Positions 10,401 to 22,555 of a DNA stretch of 64,000 nucleotides are shown here, piece by piece (the stretch's first letter is position 1; every line of letters starts with the position of its first letter). The notes beneath the pieces are model-generated. The model made no database searches, was not told where the DNA came from, and was given only the letters and a program-made list of their open reading frames with translations. Source of the stretch: Buxus sempervirens. Its lineage: Eukaryota > Streptophyta > Magnoliopsida > Buxales > Buxaceae. Location of the stretch: NCBI GenBank assembly GCA_947561395.2, contig OX387187.1:35259829-35323828 (forward strand), in the 5' to 3' direction. Position numbers and translations under genes: made by a program.

Positions 10401-13309
10401 CAACAGCAACTTAGCCGCCCACATTTCTCTGAACTTGCTTCACTCCAGATCAGAAAAAAAAATCAGATCTCAGATCTGATCCTGAGCAAACTTAGGATGC
10501 TGCCACAGGTGAGAGCAGCTCATTTTTAATTTACTTCTTCTGAAGTTTAGATTGAATCTGATGAACAACACAGCTCCTGACGAAATCTGGAACTACTGCC
10601 GCATTCACTCCTCTTGAACAGCAACAAATCGACCACCACAAAGATCTCTTTGATCAGCTTCAAACCCCCAGATCTGACTTATAACCCTCACCTCCTTCTC
10701 CTCTTTTCTGAGATCACCAACAATTTCAGCTCTCCAAACTCCAACACAAACCGGCAAACTGAAATTTATTAGTATTTATAGTTGCCACTAATGTGCTCAA
10801 GATAGGTTGATCCCCTAGTTGCCACTCCAGCAACTCTCTACAGAAACACAACTAAAAGTACCTTGATTCCACACATGCCACCCACTGAGTCAACGTGAAA
10901 TCAATCAATAATAATTCTTAGCCAAGCCCTCACCCATTTTTAATAAGATTAACCAACCGGTTCACCCAACTCCGGTCACCCCTTTCCGATTTCCAGATTT
11001 GTGTATATATATATATTTTCCAATTGACATTAATTAATTACTAAAATAATAAATTTTAATTTCATTAAAATTTGGGGATTTTACAGTATCGGAGTCGCCA
11101 CTGCCTGAGATGTGCAGGCAGACACTTGGGTGCCTCTACAAGTCTAAGATTTGCTGGTCTGCGTGCTTTTAGAGATTTGAGCAAGTTCTCAGTTACGGTC
11201 CGGGGAAGTCCGAAAACACCTCGGTCCGCCCCGTCAACGGACGGGTCCCTCGGGTCTCCTTGGTTCTGAGTCAACTTAGCCTCACCTTTGTCTTATACCA
11301 GCATGCTCATTTGTTTGGTCTGAGCGAGGACCACTGAAAGTGTAGGCCCCCTTTATTGTTAATTTTATCTTTTTTAACCTTTTAATGAAGTGAGTCGAGT
11401 GTGGGCCCCGTTGGAAGACCCACAGAGTATCAAGTTGGACCAATATGGTCCAAGTCCCATTTTGGGTTTTCGGTTGACCCAGAAACCTTACTGGTTCTTT
11501 TGGTTTAATTTAAAAGGGATTGCAAAGTGGGTTGAGGGCTGAAAACCTTAACATCAGAAATTACAGGGTACACAAGAAACTGAGTGTATCCGAAATTATA
11601 TTTTAGATACACCAGAAGTAGAGTGTATCCAAAATTATATTTCGGATACACACAGGCAAGGGCTTGTCCGACCTGAGTTAATTTCGGATACACACAGGCA
11701 GGGGCTTATCCTACTTGAGTTTTCGAGTAAAGTCAAAAAACTGGTTGTTTAGGATTTTTACAGAAAAAACAGATTTTTTGGTGTTTCTTGGGGTTTCCAG
11801 AAATTGGGTGGGCCCCTATGTGGGCCTACAGTGGTGCAATACTTAAAAAACCTTATTGATCACCTTCCAATCAAACCAAGAAAAAAAAAATGAAATGACA
11901 ACATATTAAGAAGGGATTAAGGGGACTTAATAGGGGTACATTAGAACTTGAAGATGAGGAAGGGAACATACTCCCTTTTTGAACATAAAGAGAATGCCTT
12001 ACACTTTACCCCATACCATCGAATCATCTTTCTATCATGGTGACTTCTTCGTATGTAGGAAGAGGGGAGAAAAATCCAACACATTTGATAGAACAAAAGT
12101 TAGTGATTCATGAAGAATTTCATTGATAAAAGTAAGCTCATCTTTTCATATTTGCGGTGAAAACTTACCAAGCGCTTACCTAGGATTGCTTGAAGGTGTT
12201 GAATCTCTTTGAGGCTCCTCTAGCAGCGTAACAGCTCTATTTCAAGTTTGGGGGAAAGAACTTTAGGCTTCTTTTGGGTTTGGAATGCAGGGGGATGATG
12301 GAGAGGCTTTTTTGGTGTATTTGGACAGAACCTGGGGGCTTTGGCAACATTAGAAAGAGGCTTTGGACAACATAACGACTCTATTTGAACTTAAGAGGGG
12401 GATTTCTAAGGCTATTTTTGGGTTTGACAAAACATAGAAGAGGTTTGGATTTCAGGACTTGGGAGAGACAGGGGTTGGTTATGGCAAGGTTTAGAGAGAA
12501 AAAAAAGGGGAATTTGGACAGAGGGCAGAGAGGGGGCCATCTTGCTTGGGTTCGAGCATCCCTCCACCTCCCCTATGTGGCTTAATGGCTAAGAAAGACC
12601 ATTTTTTAATTATTTTTATCAAAAATGACTTTTTTATTGTTATTTTTTACTTATGACTTATTATTTTTTACTTAATGGCTAAGAATGACTCTTTTGTTAA
12701 CATTTTTTACTTAGGGTCAAGAAAGACTTTTTTTATTATTATTTTTGTTTACTTAAGGGTTAAGCAAGGGTGACATCCATGTGGCAGTTTTCCACATGGA
12801 CAGTTTATTTTTAACCTAGGGCTGCTCATAACTCTTTCATTTGAGCTCCGATTCTGACAAACTTAGTGGCGTTGGAATCAGGTCGAGATTTTCTACCCAC
12901 TGAGCTAGAGTCTAGCAACAAATTCAGGTTTTTTAGCAAAAGTGCCGAGTCACGTCCCGGAGCCAATTTTGCTTATACCTCCTTATCCGGGACTCCGATT
13001 CCAACAAACTCAGTTGCGTTGGAATTGTGTCGAGATGCTCTTTCTACTGGTATCAAATTGGGCAGCTGATCTGGGATTTAGCAGAAAGTCAATTTCTGCT
13101 TTTCTCAGATTTGATCAATCCATAACTTCTTCATCCGGACTCCGATTTGAGCAAGCTCAATGGCGTTAGAACCGTATCAGAATCCTCTTTCCAATGGTAT
13201 GAAGTGTGGTAGTCAATTTGCACCCGATCAAAAAGTCAACTTTTTAACCCCTCAGGCTTTGACTTTTTAATTAAGATTTTTATTTTCCGCAATTTGAGAG
13301 GTGCTTACA
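7424..13309 (-). mobile_element. solo LTR (Tat/Ogre-like family) in the unit A promoter
   Basis: On the minus strand it starts TGTAAGCACCTCTCAAATTG and ends GACGTGCGCACA. It is flanked by CCAAG on both sides (7419-7423 and 13310-13314). The unit B and C promoters carry the uninterrupted site CTCCAAGTCAAGTG, which proves the insertion. Removing a nested 3.6 kb LTR leaves about 2.27 kb. Repeated GTATCCGA words lie at 11580-11700, and a GGCGACTCC word lies near one end. The plus-strand LTR at 18304 belongs to the same family. The Tat/Ogre name is tentative. No internal coding part remains. Confidence 0.8.
7478..11085 (-). mobile_element. nested Ty3/gypsy solo LTR
   Basis: On the minus strand the LTR opens TGTAAAATCCCC and closes GGGGCGTTACA. 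On both sides stands GTATC (7473-7477 and 11086-11090), a perfect 5-bp target duplication. The length is 3.6 kb, typical of long-LTR gypsy elements. The ends resemble the solo LTR at 15362-21973, and CAGGTAAG on the minus strand (near 10340) resembles the AGGTAAG of that LTR. It sits within the solo LTR 7424-13309 and is therefore younger than it. No genes are seen inside. Confidence 0.85.
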
Positions 13310-13314
13310 CCAAG

Positions 13315-13848
13315 TCAAGTGTTTCTTTTCACATTTTCAAAGATGGGTCCTACTAGTTCTTCCCCGTTTACACGGTTTTGCCTATTCCCCTCAAGTTTGG
13401 CTTTCTCGATTCTTTTTCCGCAAAAAAACAAGTCTTTGATGTGTACGTTGAGTGCTTCCATTACCTTAAAATCTTGTTCTAGTCAATTACACGTAAGTGA
13501 CCCGTAACTGTGAGATAGACAAAAGTCTTTGGCCATGTCTGGATGTTCATTTGGAAAAAAAGGACGTACGTGACAAACAAAAAACAAGTCTTCTCCCTCG
13601 GTTTCCGATCATTCTTATTGGTATGAAGGAGAGAGTCAAGATTGCATAAGGAAAGCTCTTAGCTGTTCATCTCTGCAACCGTCTTGTCTCCTCTCACAGT
13701 GTTTCAGACCAGCAACCATGGGTTAAATTTTGGACTAGTACACCAGTTGTGTAGATTCGGATCCCAGTTTAGTAACAATTCAAAGTCCATTTAATGGCTT
13801 CTTTTCAGTCCATTCTTTTCTCATGCTTCTGCTGTTTCCAATCTCTGC
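13315..13848 (+). pseudogene. G-type lectin receptor kinase copy A, reduced to promoter and signal peptide
   Basis: The promoter resumes here and matches genes 1 and 2 up to an ATG at 13794 in the same ATGGCTTCTTTT context. Only about 54 coding bases remain, covering most of the signal peptide. Even these have lost one T relative to gene 2, shifting the frame. At CTCTG (about 13844-13848) the sequence jumps to what lies downstream of gene 2 (compare 41410). The base triplet CTG is shared by both parents of the joint, so a deletion by microhomology end joining fits. The whole lectin, transmembrane and kinase part is gone. Confidence 0.85.
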
Positions 13849-15361
13849 AAATGAATATTAGAAATGAATCCTTAGAAGCGACACTTCATTACTGCAAAAT
13901 GAATCCTTAGAAGGGATACATAGAGATACCAAAAGATAAAAGAATAATATAACCATGCGATTAACTAAGTGATGTCCTTGTATCGTTAGCATAACCTATG
14001 ATGCATGGACTCGAGTATGAGTGTTGGGTGCGTGCATGTGTCTAGGATCAACTTGACCCCTAAAATTTAGGATATGGGGGCTTGTTAGAGAAATGTCCAC
14101 AACTTGAATATGAATACTAGGATTCAGTTGATAATTTCAGTTGATCGGTGTATGCCGCCGTTGCCGGCATGTCAATCGTATGTACCAAAAAGAATAAACA
14201 AAAAATAATAATAATAATAATAAAAAAGGGAAAATTGGTTTGTGGGAAAACTTTTTTGAAATAATTCAGATTCAATTGACCAATTCTTATTAATTAAGAA
14301 TTAGTGACACTTTTTATATTAATTGAGAATCTGTGTCATTTAAATATTACTGAAAATTTTCTGCCGAAAATGCCATAAATATGAACGAAAAGGTTTTCAA
14401 ATTCAAAAGAAATTCAACATAAACATTAAACACTGATTTTCAATTATCTTAAAAAAATATAATTAATTCTCAATTAACTAGAATTGGTAAAGTATCGCTA
14501 AAAACCCATTTGACCAAAAAAGAATTGAAAGAAAAGGTTGTGCAAAAACTACTCCATAGGTGGGACCCATTTTGTTCAGCGCATCCAATGTGCATAGGAT
14601 CCTCTTTGAAGCGGATCCTCCGTGAAGCGCAATCTAACGAACCAAATTAATTTGGTCCGATCCTCTCTATAGGGAGGTACCCTCAGCTTATATTGGGGCA
14701 CCTTCAACTTATATTGAGATACATTAGGCTTATAAGGGAGTACCTTAGGCTAATTTTGGTGACTGCATATGGCTTACCACGAGGGGGTACCTTAGGATTA
14801 TATGGGAGTACCTTAGACTTACATGAGGGCGCCTTGGGCTTACAGTGGAGTACCTTAAACTTATTTTGAAAGGTACCTGCCACGATTTAGGGAGGTAGCT
14901 TTGGGTTATAGTGGAGTACCTGAGGTACCCCGTATTTTACAGAGGTACTTCGTTGTTAGGCCGAAGGTACTTCCATGAAAATGATCGGGTACCCCCATGT
15001 TTGACTAAGGTACCACAGTAATTGACAAAGGTACCCCATTGTTTGCCTGAGGTACCCCCATATTTAATAGCCTTGATTTAATTTCATCCAACGTTTGGAC
15101 CTTTGGATTGCGCCTCACAGAGGATCCTCTACTTCACAGAGGATCCGCTTCACAGAGGATCTCTCGCCCATCCAATGCTTGAAAACTTGTCCATATTTGT
15201 TACCTAGAGGTCTGGCGGCTTTGGCCGGTGACCTCCTGCGGTACTAGTGCTTTATATTATCAACCCACTTTTATGATTTACAAGCAAAGGATGATATATT
15301 CTTCCCAATCGCTTCCTCATAGACCTCTATCTTCTTCAATAACCAAATCTTGTCTTGATCC
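13849..15361 (+). repeat. downstream flank of kinase unit A
   Basis: The segment matches 41395-41740 (unit C) in its first 300 bases and 28044-28745 (unit B) from about 14037 onward. It carries small tandem copies of AATGAATCCTTAGAAG at 13863-13913 and an ATA microsatellite at about 14203-14222. The MITE at 14591-15168 is an extra insertion absent from unit B. No gene is seen. Confidence 0.75.
14591..15168. mobile_element. Mutator-like MITE with internal minisatellite
   Basis: Inverted ends carry GGATCCTC and GAAGCGGATCCTC words followed by GCGCAATC, mirrored at the right end. The flanks are CATCCAATG on both sides (14582-14590 and 15169-15177), a perfect 9-bp duplication as made by Mutator-like elements. 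Unit B has a single related site, CATCCAGCG, at 28560. The interior is not unique DNA. It consists of about nine imperfect 22-base units with GGGAGTACCTTAGGCTTA, then about seven units of similar length with GAGGTACCCC. No transposase is encoded. Confidence 0.85.
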
Positions 15362-17156
15362 TGTAAAACCCGGAATTTTTGAATATAATAATATAATAAA
15401 TAAAATCTAATTATTAGAAAAATAAGTTATGATAAACCTAAAAAGAATTAAGGAATTAGGAATTAATCCAAGTATTGGAGGATTAGCAATATGTTCCAAG
15501 TATATACATATTAGAAATTAAATAAATGATCGTCATTACGATTTACTAGGAAATTGGAGTAGTAATTAAATTAATTAGACGATTAATTTTAGATTTGACC
15601 TTAATTAACGGTTATAGAAAAAGTGATGAATTAATTTAAAAATAAGTGAGAAAGTAAGTAAAAAAATGAAGTTTAGGAAAGACAGATATTAATCCAACTG
15701 TGTATTATAGTAGAGAATACTATAGGAAATAAATTTGAAAATTTTGGAAGAAATCGAACGCATAGATATAAAATTATCGAGAGAAGGGTATTTTCGTCAA
15801 TTCATATTAATTATCGGTAAATAATTAAATACATTAATTAAATTATTATTAGACTTAAGAAATGATGATAGACTTAAGTTGGGTTTAGATTGCCTGTTAA
15901 CAATGATATTTATAGCTTAATAATTAGAATAAGGGCATAATGGTAATTATAGTTGATTAGGAGCCATAAGTTGAGGAGATGGGAATTTTATTGAGGGATT
16001 TTTAATTATAATTATAGATGATCACACTGATAGAGGAGATCCAGAGTTTGACGCAGATCTGACCGTTGGATCATGAGATATCGAGGTAAGTGTAGATTAA
16101 AGGTCCTTATTAAATCTGATTGGTGGATAAGTATGGAACATGATCGTAGGGAGATGCGTGGGATCAGAGGAGAATAAAATAGGGATTTCTAATTGGGACC
16201 GATCGTATTTGGGGTGTTTTGGGTTTCTAGAGGCTGAAGAGAAAAATGAACAAGAGAGAGAGAGAGAGGAGGCCAAGAGAAGGAGGAAGAAAGAGAGAGA
16301 TAGAGAGAGAATCTCTGGTTTCTCATTATTCCCAGAGCATTTTTTGCTTGTGAAGAAGAGAAGAAGTCGCTAGTTAGAGGAAAAAGGGATCTTGAGCGAA
16401 CAGAGGTAGGTAACACACCCTGTTTGTCGTTGATTTGTGTTTTATTCGTGTTTAGTCGTAAAAGCATGCTTAATGGTAGTGTATATGTGTATTTCGTTGG
16501 ATTATTATTGTATAAATATACGTAAAAACCATTTGATATTGAGAAAATCGCATTGCACATTCTCAAATTATCCGCACTATATAGGGTGTTTAGGAGGTTG
16601 AGGTTAGCGTCCATAGGCGTCGGTAGACGCGGCTTTTATTTAAACAAAAACCCGCGTCTTCAGATTGCACAACCGCTCACTAGGGCGCTAAAGTGAATGA
16701 GGTTCACGTAGGTGAGCGTCCGAGTGTAAAGGTAATTTTAATGGTTTGTAATCATTACAAGTTTAAACTTTAAATATTTTTCTTTAATAAAAATAAAACT
16801 AAAGCTTAAATATTTTCCATTTACTTTATTAAATTAAACTAAAGTTTAAATACTTTCATTTGCCTTTTTTTACCCTCACAAAACCTTAATAACTTTGAAA
16901 ATTTAACTCAAACCTAAATTAGATTGTATACGTAAATTACTCTTCCGCTAAATCCAAACTTTAATAACTTTTGATATTTTAACCAAATCTTAAATAATCC
17001 CTATTACTTTAAATCCACTAAATCCAAACCTCAATAACTTTTAATATTTTAACCAAATCTTAATTAAATCCTATTACTTTAACACTACCCCACCTATGCT
17101 ATTAAACAATTAAATTTTTATATTAATATAATTAATACATTATTAGACCCACACTC

Positions 17157-17979
17157 TTTTTTTTTTTTTTTTTTTATACGAAACATAACCATATATTAAT
17201 TTACTGAAGGAATGAGGCGGGGCAAAGCCCTACCAATACAGTCATTTGAGATCAGAGAAGCAATAACCCTGGGTACCCATTTAAGCCAATAACATGAGTA
17301 TTGATCTAAAGCAAAATTGGCCAGTCCATCGGCCACAGCATTTGCTTCTCTGTAAACTTTGGAGAACTTGATAGACCCAAACAGGGAGCATAGATGGCGA
17401 GCTTCTTCAAGTAAAGGATCCAATCTTCAAATGTTTATTTCCTCATTTTGCAGACAATTAATAATGATTTGAGAATCACTTTCGAGGATAACTTTTTGAG
17501 CATTGAGTGCTAGAGCACCCTTGAGGCCTTCAACTACCGCTTGAGCTTCTGCATGGAGGGCATCCGTGTCATCAATTGTGAGAGCCAGGGCACTTAGTAA
17601 TCTGCCGTCTTCATCTCTAATAGCAAACCCCACTGCTGCCTTCCCCATCCACATTGAGCTTAACCCATTCATGGTTGGTTTTAAGCCACCTGATGAAGAC
17701 CTCCTTGCATTGCCTAGGTGACTGCTCTGGTCTATTTTTCATGAGAGTTTTTGAGTCCTCCTGCAGAGAGTGAAAGAGTGTAGAAGTTGAAATCACTGAT
17801 GGTTTTATACTCTCAAAAATCAGCTTGTTGCGAGTGAGCCAAATTGCCCAACACAGATTCGCCCATGCCGCCATCCACAGATCAGGTTCAAACTCTCCAA
17901 TGCCTTTAATCCTCATGACATTATTAAAGACCCAATCACTTAAATTCCTTACCGCCCCATGCTCTGGAATCTTGCATGA
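17157..17979 (-). mobile_element. 5'-truncated L1-type LINE with RNase H
   Basis: A T run (17157-17175), the A tail of a minus-strand insertion, marks its 3' end. CACACTC flanks both sides (17150-17156 and 17980-17986), while unit B has the single empty site at about 30990. Minus-strand frames encode the tail of a plant LINE ORF2. They include a W-rich linker (17617-17982, WAIWLTRNKLIFE) and a ribonuclease H-like domain (17427-17672, GFAIRDEDGRLL, AEAQAV, LESDSQ), then KVYREANAVADGLANFA. The domain is split over frames, so it is inactive. It inserted after the unit duplication. Confidence 0.85.
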
Positions 17980-18219
17980 CACACTCTAGCGTGCGTGTCA
18001 TGCATCCAATTTCCTGTATAATTAAATATCTCTCTAGCACTAAATCGGGTTATCACGTTAAACGTATTTTTCTGTACTGAACAAAATATTATGATTAATA
18101 AACTGAAGAACTGTTGTTGGAACAAGACTAGGGATTATCAATTAAACATGAACCTAATATATTATAAATAATATTGGAATTGAGAATTATTTGTGTATTG
18201 GCTTGGTAGCCAGTTTTAT

Positions 18220-18303
18220 TTATAACCCGCTTGGTGGCAAAGAACCTTACCCACTTGGTGGCAGAGAACCTTACCTGCTTGGTGGCGAAGACCCATACCT
18301 GCT
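18220..18303 (+). repeat. CTTGGTGGC tandem array inside the gypsy LTR
   Basis: Imperfect units of about 24 bases, each with GCTTGGTGGC followed by GAGAACCTTACC, repeat here and continue after the nested LTR at 20801-20890. The same array ends the truncated LTR copy of unit B (31230-31293). Array copy number differs between the two LTR copies. Confidence 0.75.
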
Positions 18304-20800
18304 TGTAGACACCCCAAATTGCACAGTAAAAAGGAAGAATAATTGGCAAAAATCATTATATCCTTTGAAACCAGCACAAAATTTGAGAAAATAAGCATTT
18401 TTCCTTGTATCCGACAACTCAGGTCGGATACAAGCATATCCCTTTGTATCTGACATAAGTTGTCGGATACAAGCAAACCTTAATGATGTCGGATACATAT
18501 AGATGCTTGTGTATCCGACCTGATATGTCGGATACATGATTTTTGCTCCAAATTAGGGTTTTCCGAGAGTTTTCACTTTTTACCATCATATCCTTCATTA
18601 AAGGAGTGGAAATCTCGGGAATAGCCTTAGGGTTAAGGTTGGTGGGCTTTAGACATTAGTTTGTGTCTACCATCCCACCAACCCTAACCCTAGCCTTTAC
18701 CTATAAATAGAGGCTCCTCCTTAAGCAAATGGCCATTAACTCTTGCCAAGAACTCTTGCCAAGAAATTGGAGATTGAAGAGCTCCGAATGAAGAAGGGAA
18801 CCGCTGCCGGACTGCTTCCAGAACCCAGGTAAGCCTTAAACCTCTCTTTAATTTTTTGTTTTTACATTTTAGATCTAGATCTCTTCTTCTACCTTTCTGT
18901 AGAATAAGGCCTATGATGTGTGTGTGAAAACCCTTCCTCTACTCAAAGTATCTCAAGACTCCCCCTAGCCGTAAAACGTGAAGGCGGGATCTAGGAGAAA
19001 CGAGACTGAGGATTGATCCTAGTGCTAGAACCTTTATTTGAATAAGCCTTTTGAATCTATGTAAACCGTTTCATATTCAAAGTACCCCAAGAGTATCTTG
19101 AAGAACCGTATTTAACGGAGAGAGAGAACTAAGGGAAACGATAATGGAAGGGAACCCTAGGTTGTTCTAGAACCCCTTAGATTGATATGACTGCATGCCA
19201 TATGTTGTTATATTGTTCTTGAATGGATTTTTTATACACATACATACATAGCACTCTTTGTCGGATTTGGCTCATATTTTGGATCTATTGCCGTCATTGT
19301 GGTAGATCTAAAATAAATAGCCCCAAACAATTCTGGGATATTGTTTATTGATTTTCAAATTGATTTCAAGCAAGTTTTGTTGGGTTTTGAACACCTCTAG
19401 GTCTAACCTCTTGGTTTTGGGCATTTTTGCTCACTTTTTGGGGTTCTTAGCATATCCTTTCTATTCGGAGAGGATGGTGAGACAAACTTGTGCCCCATTA
19501 CTTCCTAGAGGTTTTTCAAACTCTGTTTAAATTATTTTGATTCATCTTGCACGGATTCCACACACTGGATCACTGTTTTAAAGTGATTTTACTCAAAAGG
19601 GGCTTAACTTGACAGCAACTATACCTCAACTTCGGACACTCATAACTTCATCGTCCGGATGAATTTTAGAGTGATTTTAGAGCCATGGGAAAGGTGAGGC
19701 TGTCTAGTTTATTCCTGTAAAATTTCACTAATTTCTATCAAGCATATTTTTGACACCTCTCTGTCGAAGTTGATAGGTCAGTTCAGGTCTGAACACGGAA
19801 CCTGTCACTTCGACTGAGCGCCATGTGTTTGTTTTAAGTCCGATTCGAGTGATTCTTATTTCTGAGTTTTCCTTTGGAAGTCTAGTTTCAAATCCAGTTG
19901 GTTTCATAATTTTTTGACCCCATTTGTGTCGTGGGTAACAGATTTACTCAGAACTGCTCAACAGCACTTTTCTGGGTTAATTTGTGATCCCCGGGGCCTG
20001 TTCCGGAGGTCACCCAAAGGCACATCCGGATGAATTTTTGTATGAGGCTAGTTTCGTTTGAAAGATAGCTCTACATACTTAATTCATGTCAAATTTCACG
20101 GATTTATATGGAGCCAATTGTTCTAAATGAATTTCCAAAGTTGCCCACTTACCACTTTTAACTATCTCCGGCAGCAGATTTCAAAGGAGAATAACTCCTA
20201 GAATTTTAATCGGAATTGATTGAACATTTGCATGAGTCTTCTATTTATCATAATCTTTCAAATGGATTTGGTTTGATTCAATTTAAATTGGATTTGAATG
20301 ATTTCAAGACAAATGGTTTTTGCTTTTACCGAATTTTTCGGATTTAACTCAACTTGGTTTTGTGCAACTTTTGCTTTGATTTTCATCTTTTGGTGATATT
20401 CCAGAAGCGATGTTGACATAAAAGAGGATCTGGAATTCATTTGGATTTTCATGTGAAGATATCATACATTTGTCCTTTTTCAAGGTTTTTAATGATTTTA
20501 GCAAGCTTTCTTATTTTTTAGCATGAACAACACTTGGCAACCACCTTGTGTGGGTGAATGAGGGTGCCTAACACCTTCCACCGTTCATAATCTAATCCCC
20601 TTACCCATCTCTGGATTTGATTTTCAAGTAGAGTTATTTTTACTCTAGAATTTGCCTTTTAGCTCTTTTTGATTATTTTTGAATCTTTTGGTGTCCATTC
20701 ATACCACAAAATCTGAATGGTGGCGACTCTCCCTACTTTACGTTGAGCCCGTGTGTTGACGGAGGGGGAATCATTCCGATGATTTTTCCCATGTCTCACA
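18304..20800 (+). mobile_element. second solo LTR of the Tat/Ogre-like family, nested
   Basis: It starts TGTAGACACCCCAAATTG, closely like the minus-strand start of the LTR at 7424-13309, and ends CATGTCTCACA. The flanks are CTGCT (18299-18303) and CCGCT (20801-20805), one mismatch in five. It interrupts the CTTGGTGGC array of the host LTR, which continues on both sides. Several GTCGGATACA words lie at 18410-18540, as in the sister LTR. GGTGGCGACTC occurs about 85 bases before the right end. The length is 2.5 kb and no protein-coding part remains. Confidence 0.8.
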
Positions 20801-21978
20801 CCGCTTGGTGGCGAAGATCTTTACCCGCTTGGTGGTGGAGACTTTACCCGAGACTTTACCCGCTTGGTGGCGAAGACATTACCTCTTGCGGAAAAGACAT
20901 ATTACCTCATATAGGAGAGATGTGATTATTCGTGATTGTATCCCACATGGGGCATGGGTGTCTGAGTTACCACTGAAAGGTAAAGAAGCTATCTCCTGCG
21001 GTAAAGGTAGATGATGTATGTCAACATCCTGCGGTTGAGTTATGCTATCTCCTGCAGGGGGTACCTGTAGTTGTAGAAATGTGCATTCTCCTGCAGAGTT
21101 AGTGTAGATACCATGTGTTTACGTACTACGGCAGAAGTAGGCTAATACCTAAAGGTGGATTTCTACTACTAATTATATGAATGATTTTGAGATTGAATGA
21201 TCGGTTAGACGTATCTGACAAGATTGTTCATTTTTAATTGAAATATTAAAATGTCATAATCGAACAGAATTGCTATGATTGAATTTAAATTGTTAAAATT
21301 AAATATCACAGAATCATGAATAAAATGTTGAATTGTTTATAGGGAGGCACAAATTAAAATAAATTGAAAACTAGGTGATTATGATCTTTAATACATTGTT
21401 CTAATAATTGAAATGAAACTTACATGAAAAACTTTCTTTATTTAGAGCACGGATTTGAAGATGGTTTTATATCGTGATTAATTGTTTATCGTATCGATTG
21501 TGATTACTCGTTTATTTATCGAGCATGAAACCACTGCTATTTTCTATATCTATATAAATTGTTTTTCTACATGCATAGTGTTACCTACTGAGATATTTGT
21601 ATTTCACCCCTACTTTATATTCTGTTTTTCAGGTCATCTTGGAGAGGACACCATGGGTTAGTGTGATAGTGGGCTTGCAGTATAAAAAATTCAAAAAAAA
21701 GAGTAGGATATTTTATATAGATGTATTTATTTTCTTGGATTAATAGTAGGTGATCTAGTAGGATTTATGAGTTAGCTAAATCATAGTTGCCCTTTTTATT
21801 GTCGAATATGATGTAATTAAATTTTGAGGATTCTATTGAAGTAAATAGATGTTTCTTAGCGCACTCGGAAATTTACTTTTATCATTTATACTTGTGAACT
21901 TTATTGCTTGATTATCATACATGTAATGCCCGGATCCGAGTAAAAAAAAAATGACCCGGATTTGGGCGTTACAATCCC

Positions 21979-22555
21979 TTTGATCCATATCAAACCAAGG
22001 CACTCTCTAAGGGAGCATAATTTGCTCCCATATTTGCAAGAAAGTCTACAATTCAATTATTTATATGACAAATCTGGTGGTCCCAAGTACTCTTGGATTA
22101 CAATTGCCAATGCAGTGCCTTCCATTCATTCACTTTGAATATCTAGAAGGGGAGGTCGCAAACATATCATGCACTGTACGGGGACTTGGCTTCAGACTTA
22201 GCTAGGTTGTGTACCTTTATTACAGAACATTTTTAATTTAAATGCCAGAATTGGTTTTTTTTTTTTTTTTTGGTATTATAAAAAGTGACGTGGGCTCCTA
22301 GTGTTTCGTGAGTGTTTTTGTTTTTTCATAAGAAAATAGAGATATGATTGAGAAAAGCAAATTAACTACTCCTTCACATGAGCGGTTTCTTCTTGACTTC
22401 TATAAATGTATAGATTGATGTCTTGTGAAAATTTTTGGTAGTTGTAGAGATGCTTACTGTTTTAAAATTGTAGGTATGCTGTGGACATGCCTAGCGCATG
22501 TGGTGATATTTGTAAGCCACATGATTTTCTTTCCTCCAGTCCTTGTGCTTTAGAC
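21979..22555. other. intergenic stretch between LTR and kinase unit B
   Basis: No gene is seen. A T run at about 22255-22271 followed by GGTATTATAAAAAG looks like the tail of a minus-strand LINE or SINE, because ..TACC-A(n) tails occur elsewhere in this window. The rest is unremarkable AT-rich DNA. Confidence 0.5.

Larger units (their letters stand above)
15362..21973 (+). mobile_element. Ty3/gypsy solo LTR of unit A, with two nested insertions
   Basis: It begins TGTAAAACCC and ends GGGCGTTACA, and the base pattern matches the truncated copy 28746-31293. Right of it stands ATCCC (21974-21978). The unit B copy is preceded by ATCCC (28741-28745), while the unit A left flank reads GATCC after loss of a C. 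After removing the LINE at 17157 and the LTR at 18304, about 3.3 kb remains. It contains the block TGATCACACTGATAG ... AGGTAAG (16019-16095), an AG-rich leader and a CTTGGTGGC tandem array. No internal element sequence remains, so recombination between two LTRs removed it before the units were duplicated. Confidence 0.8.
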
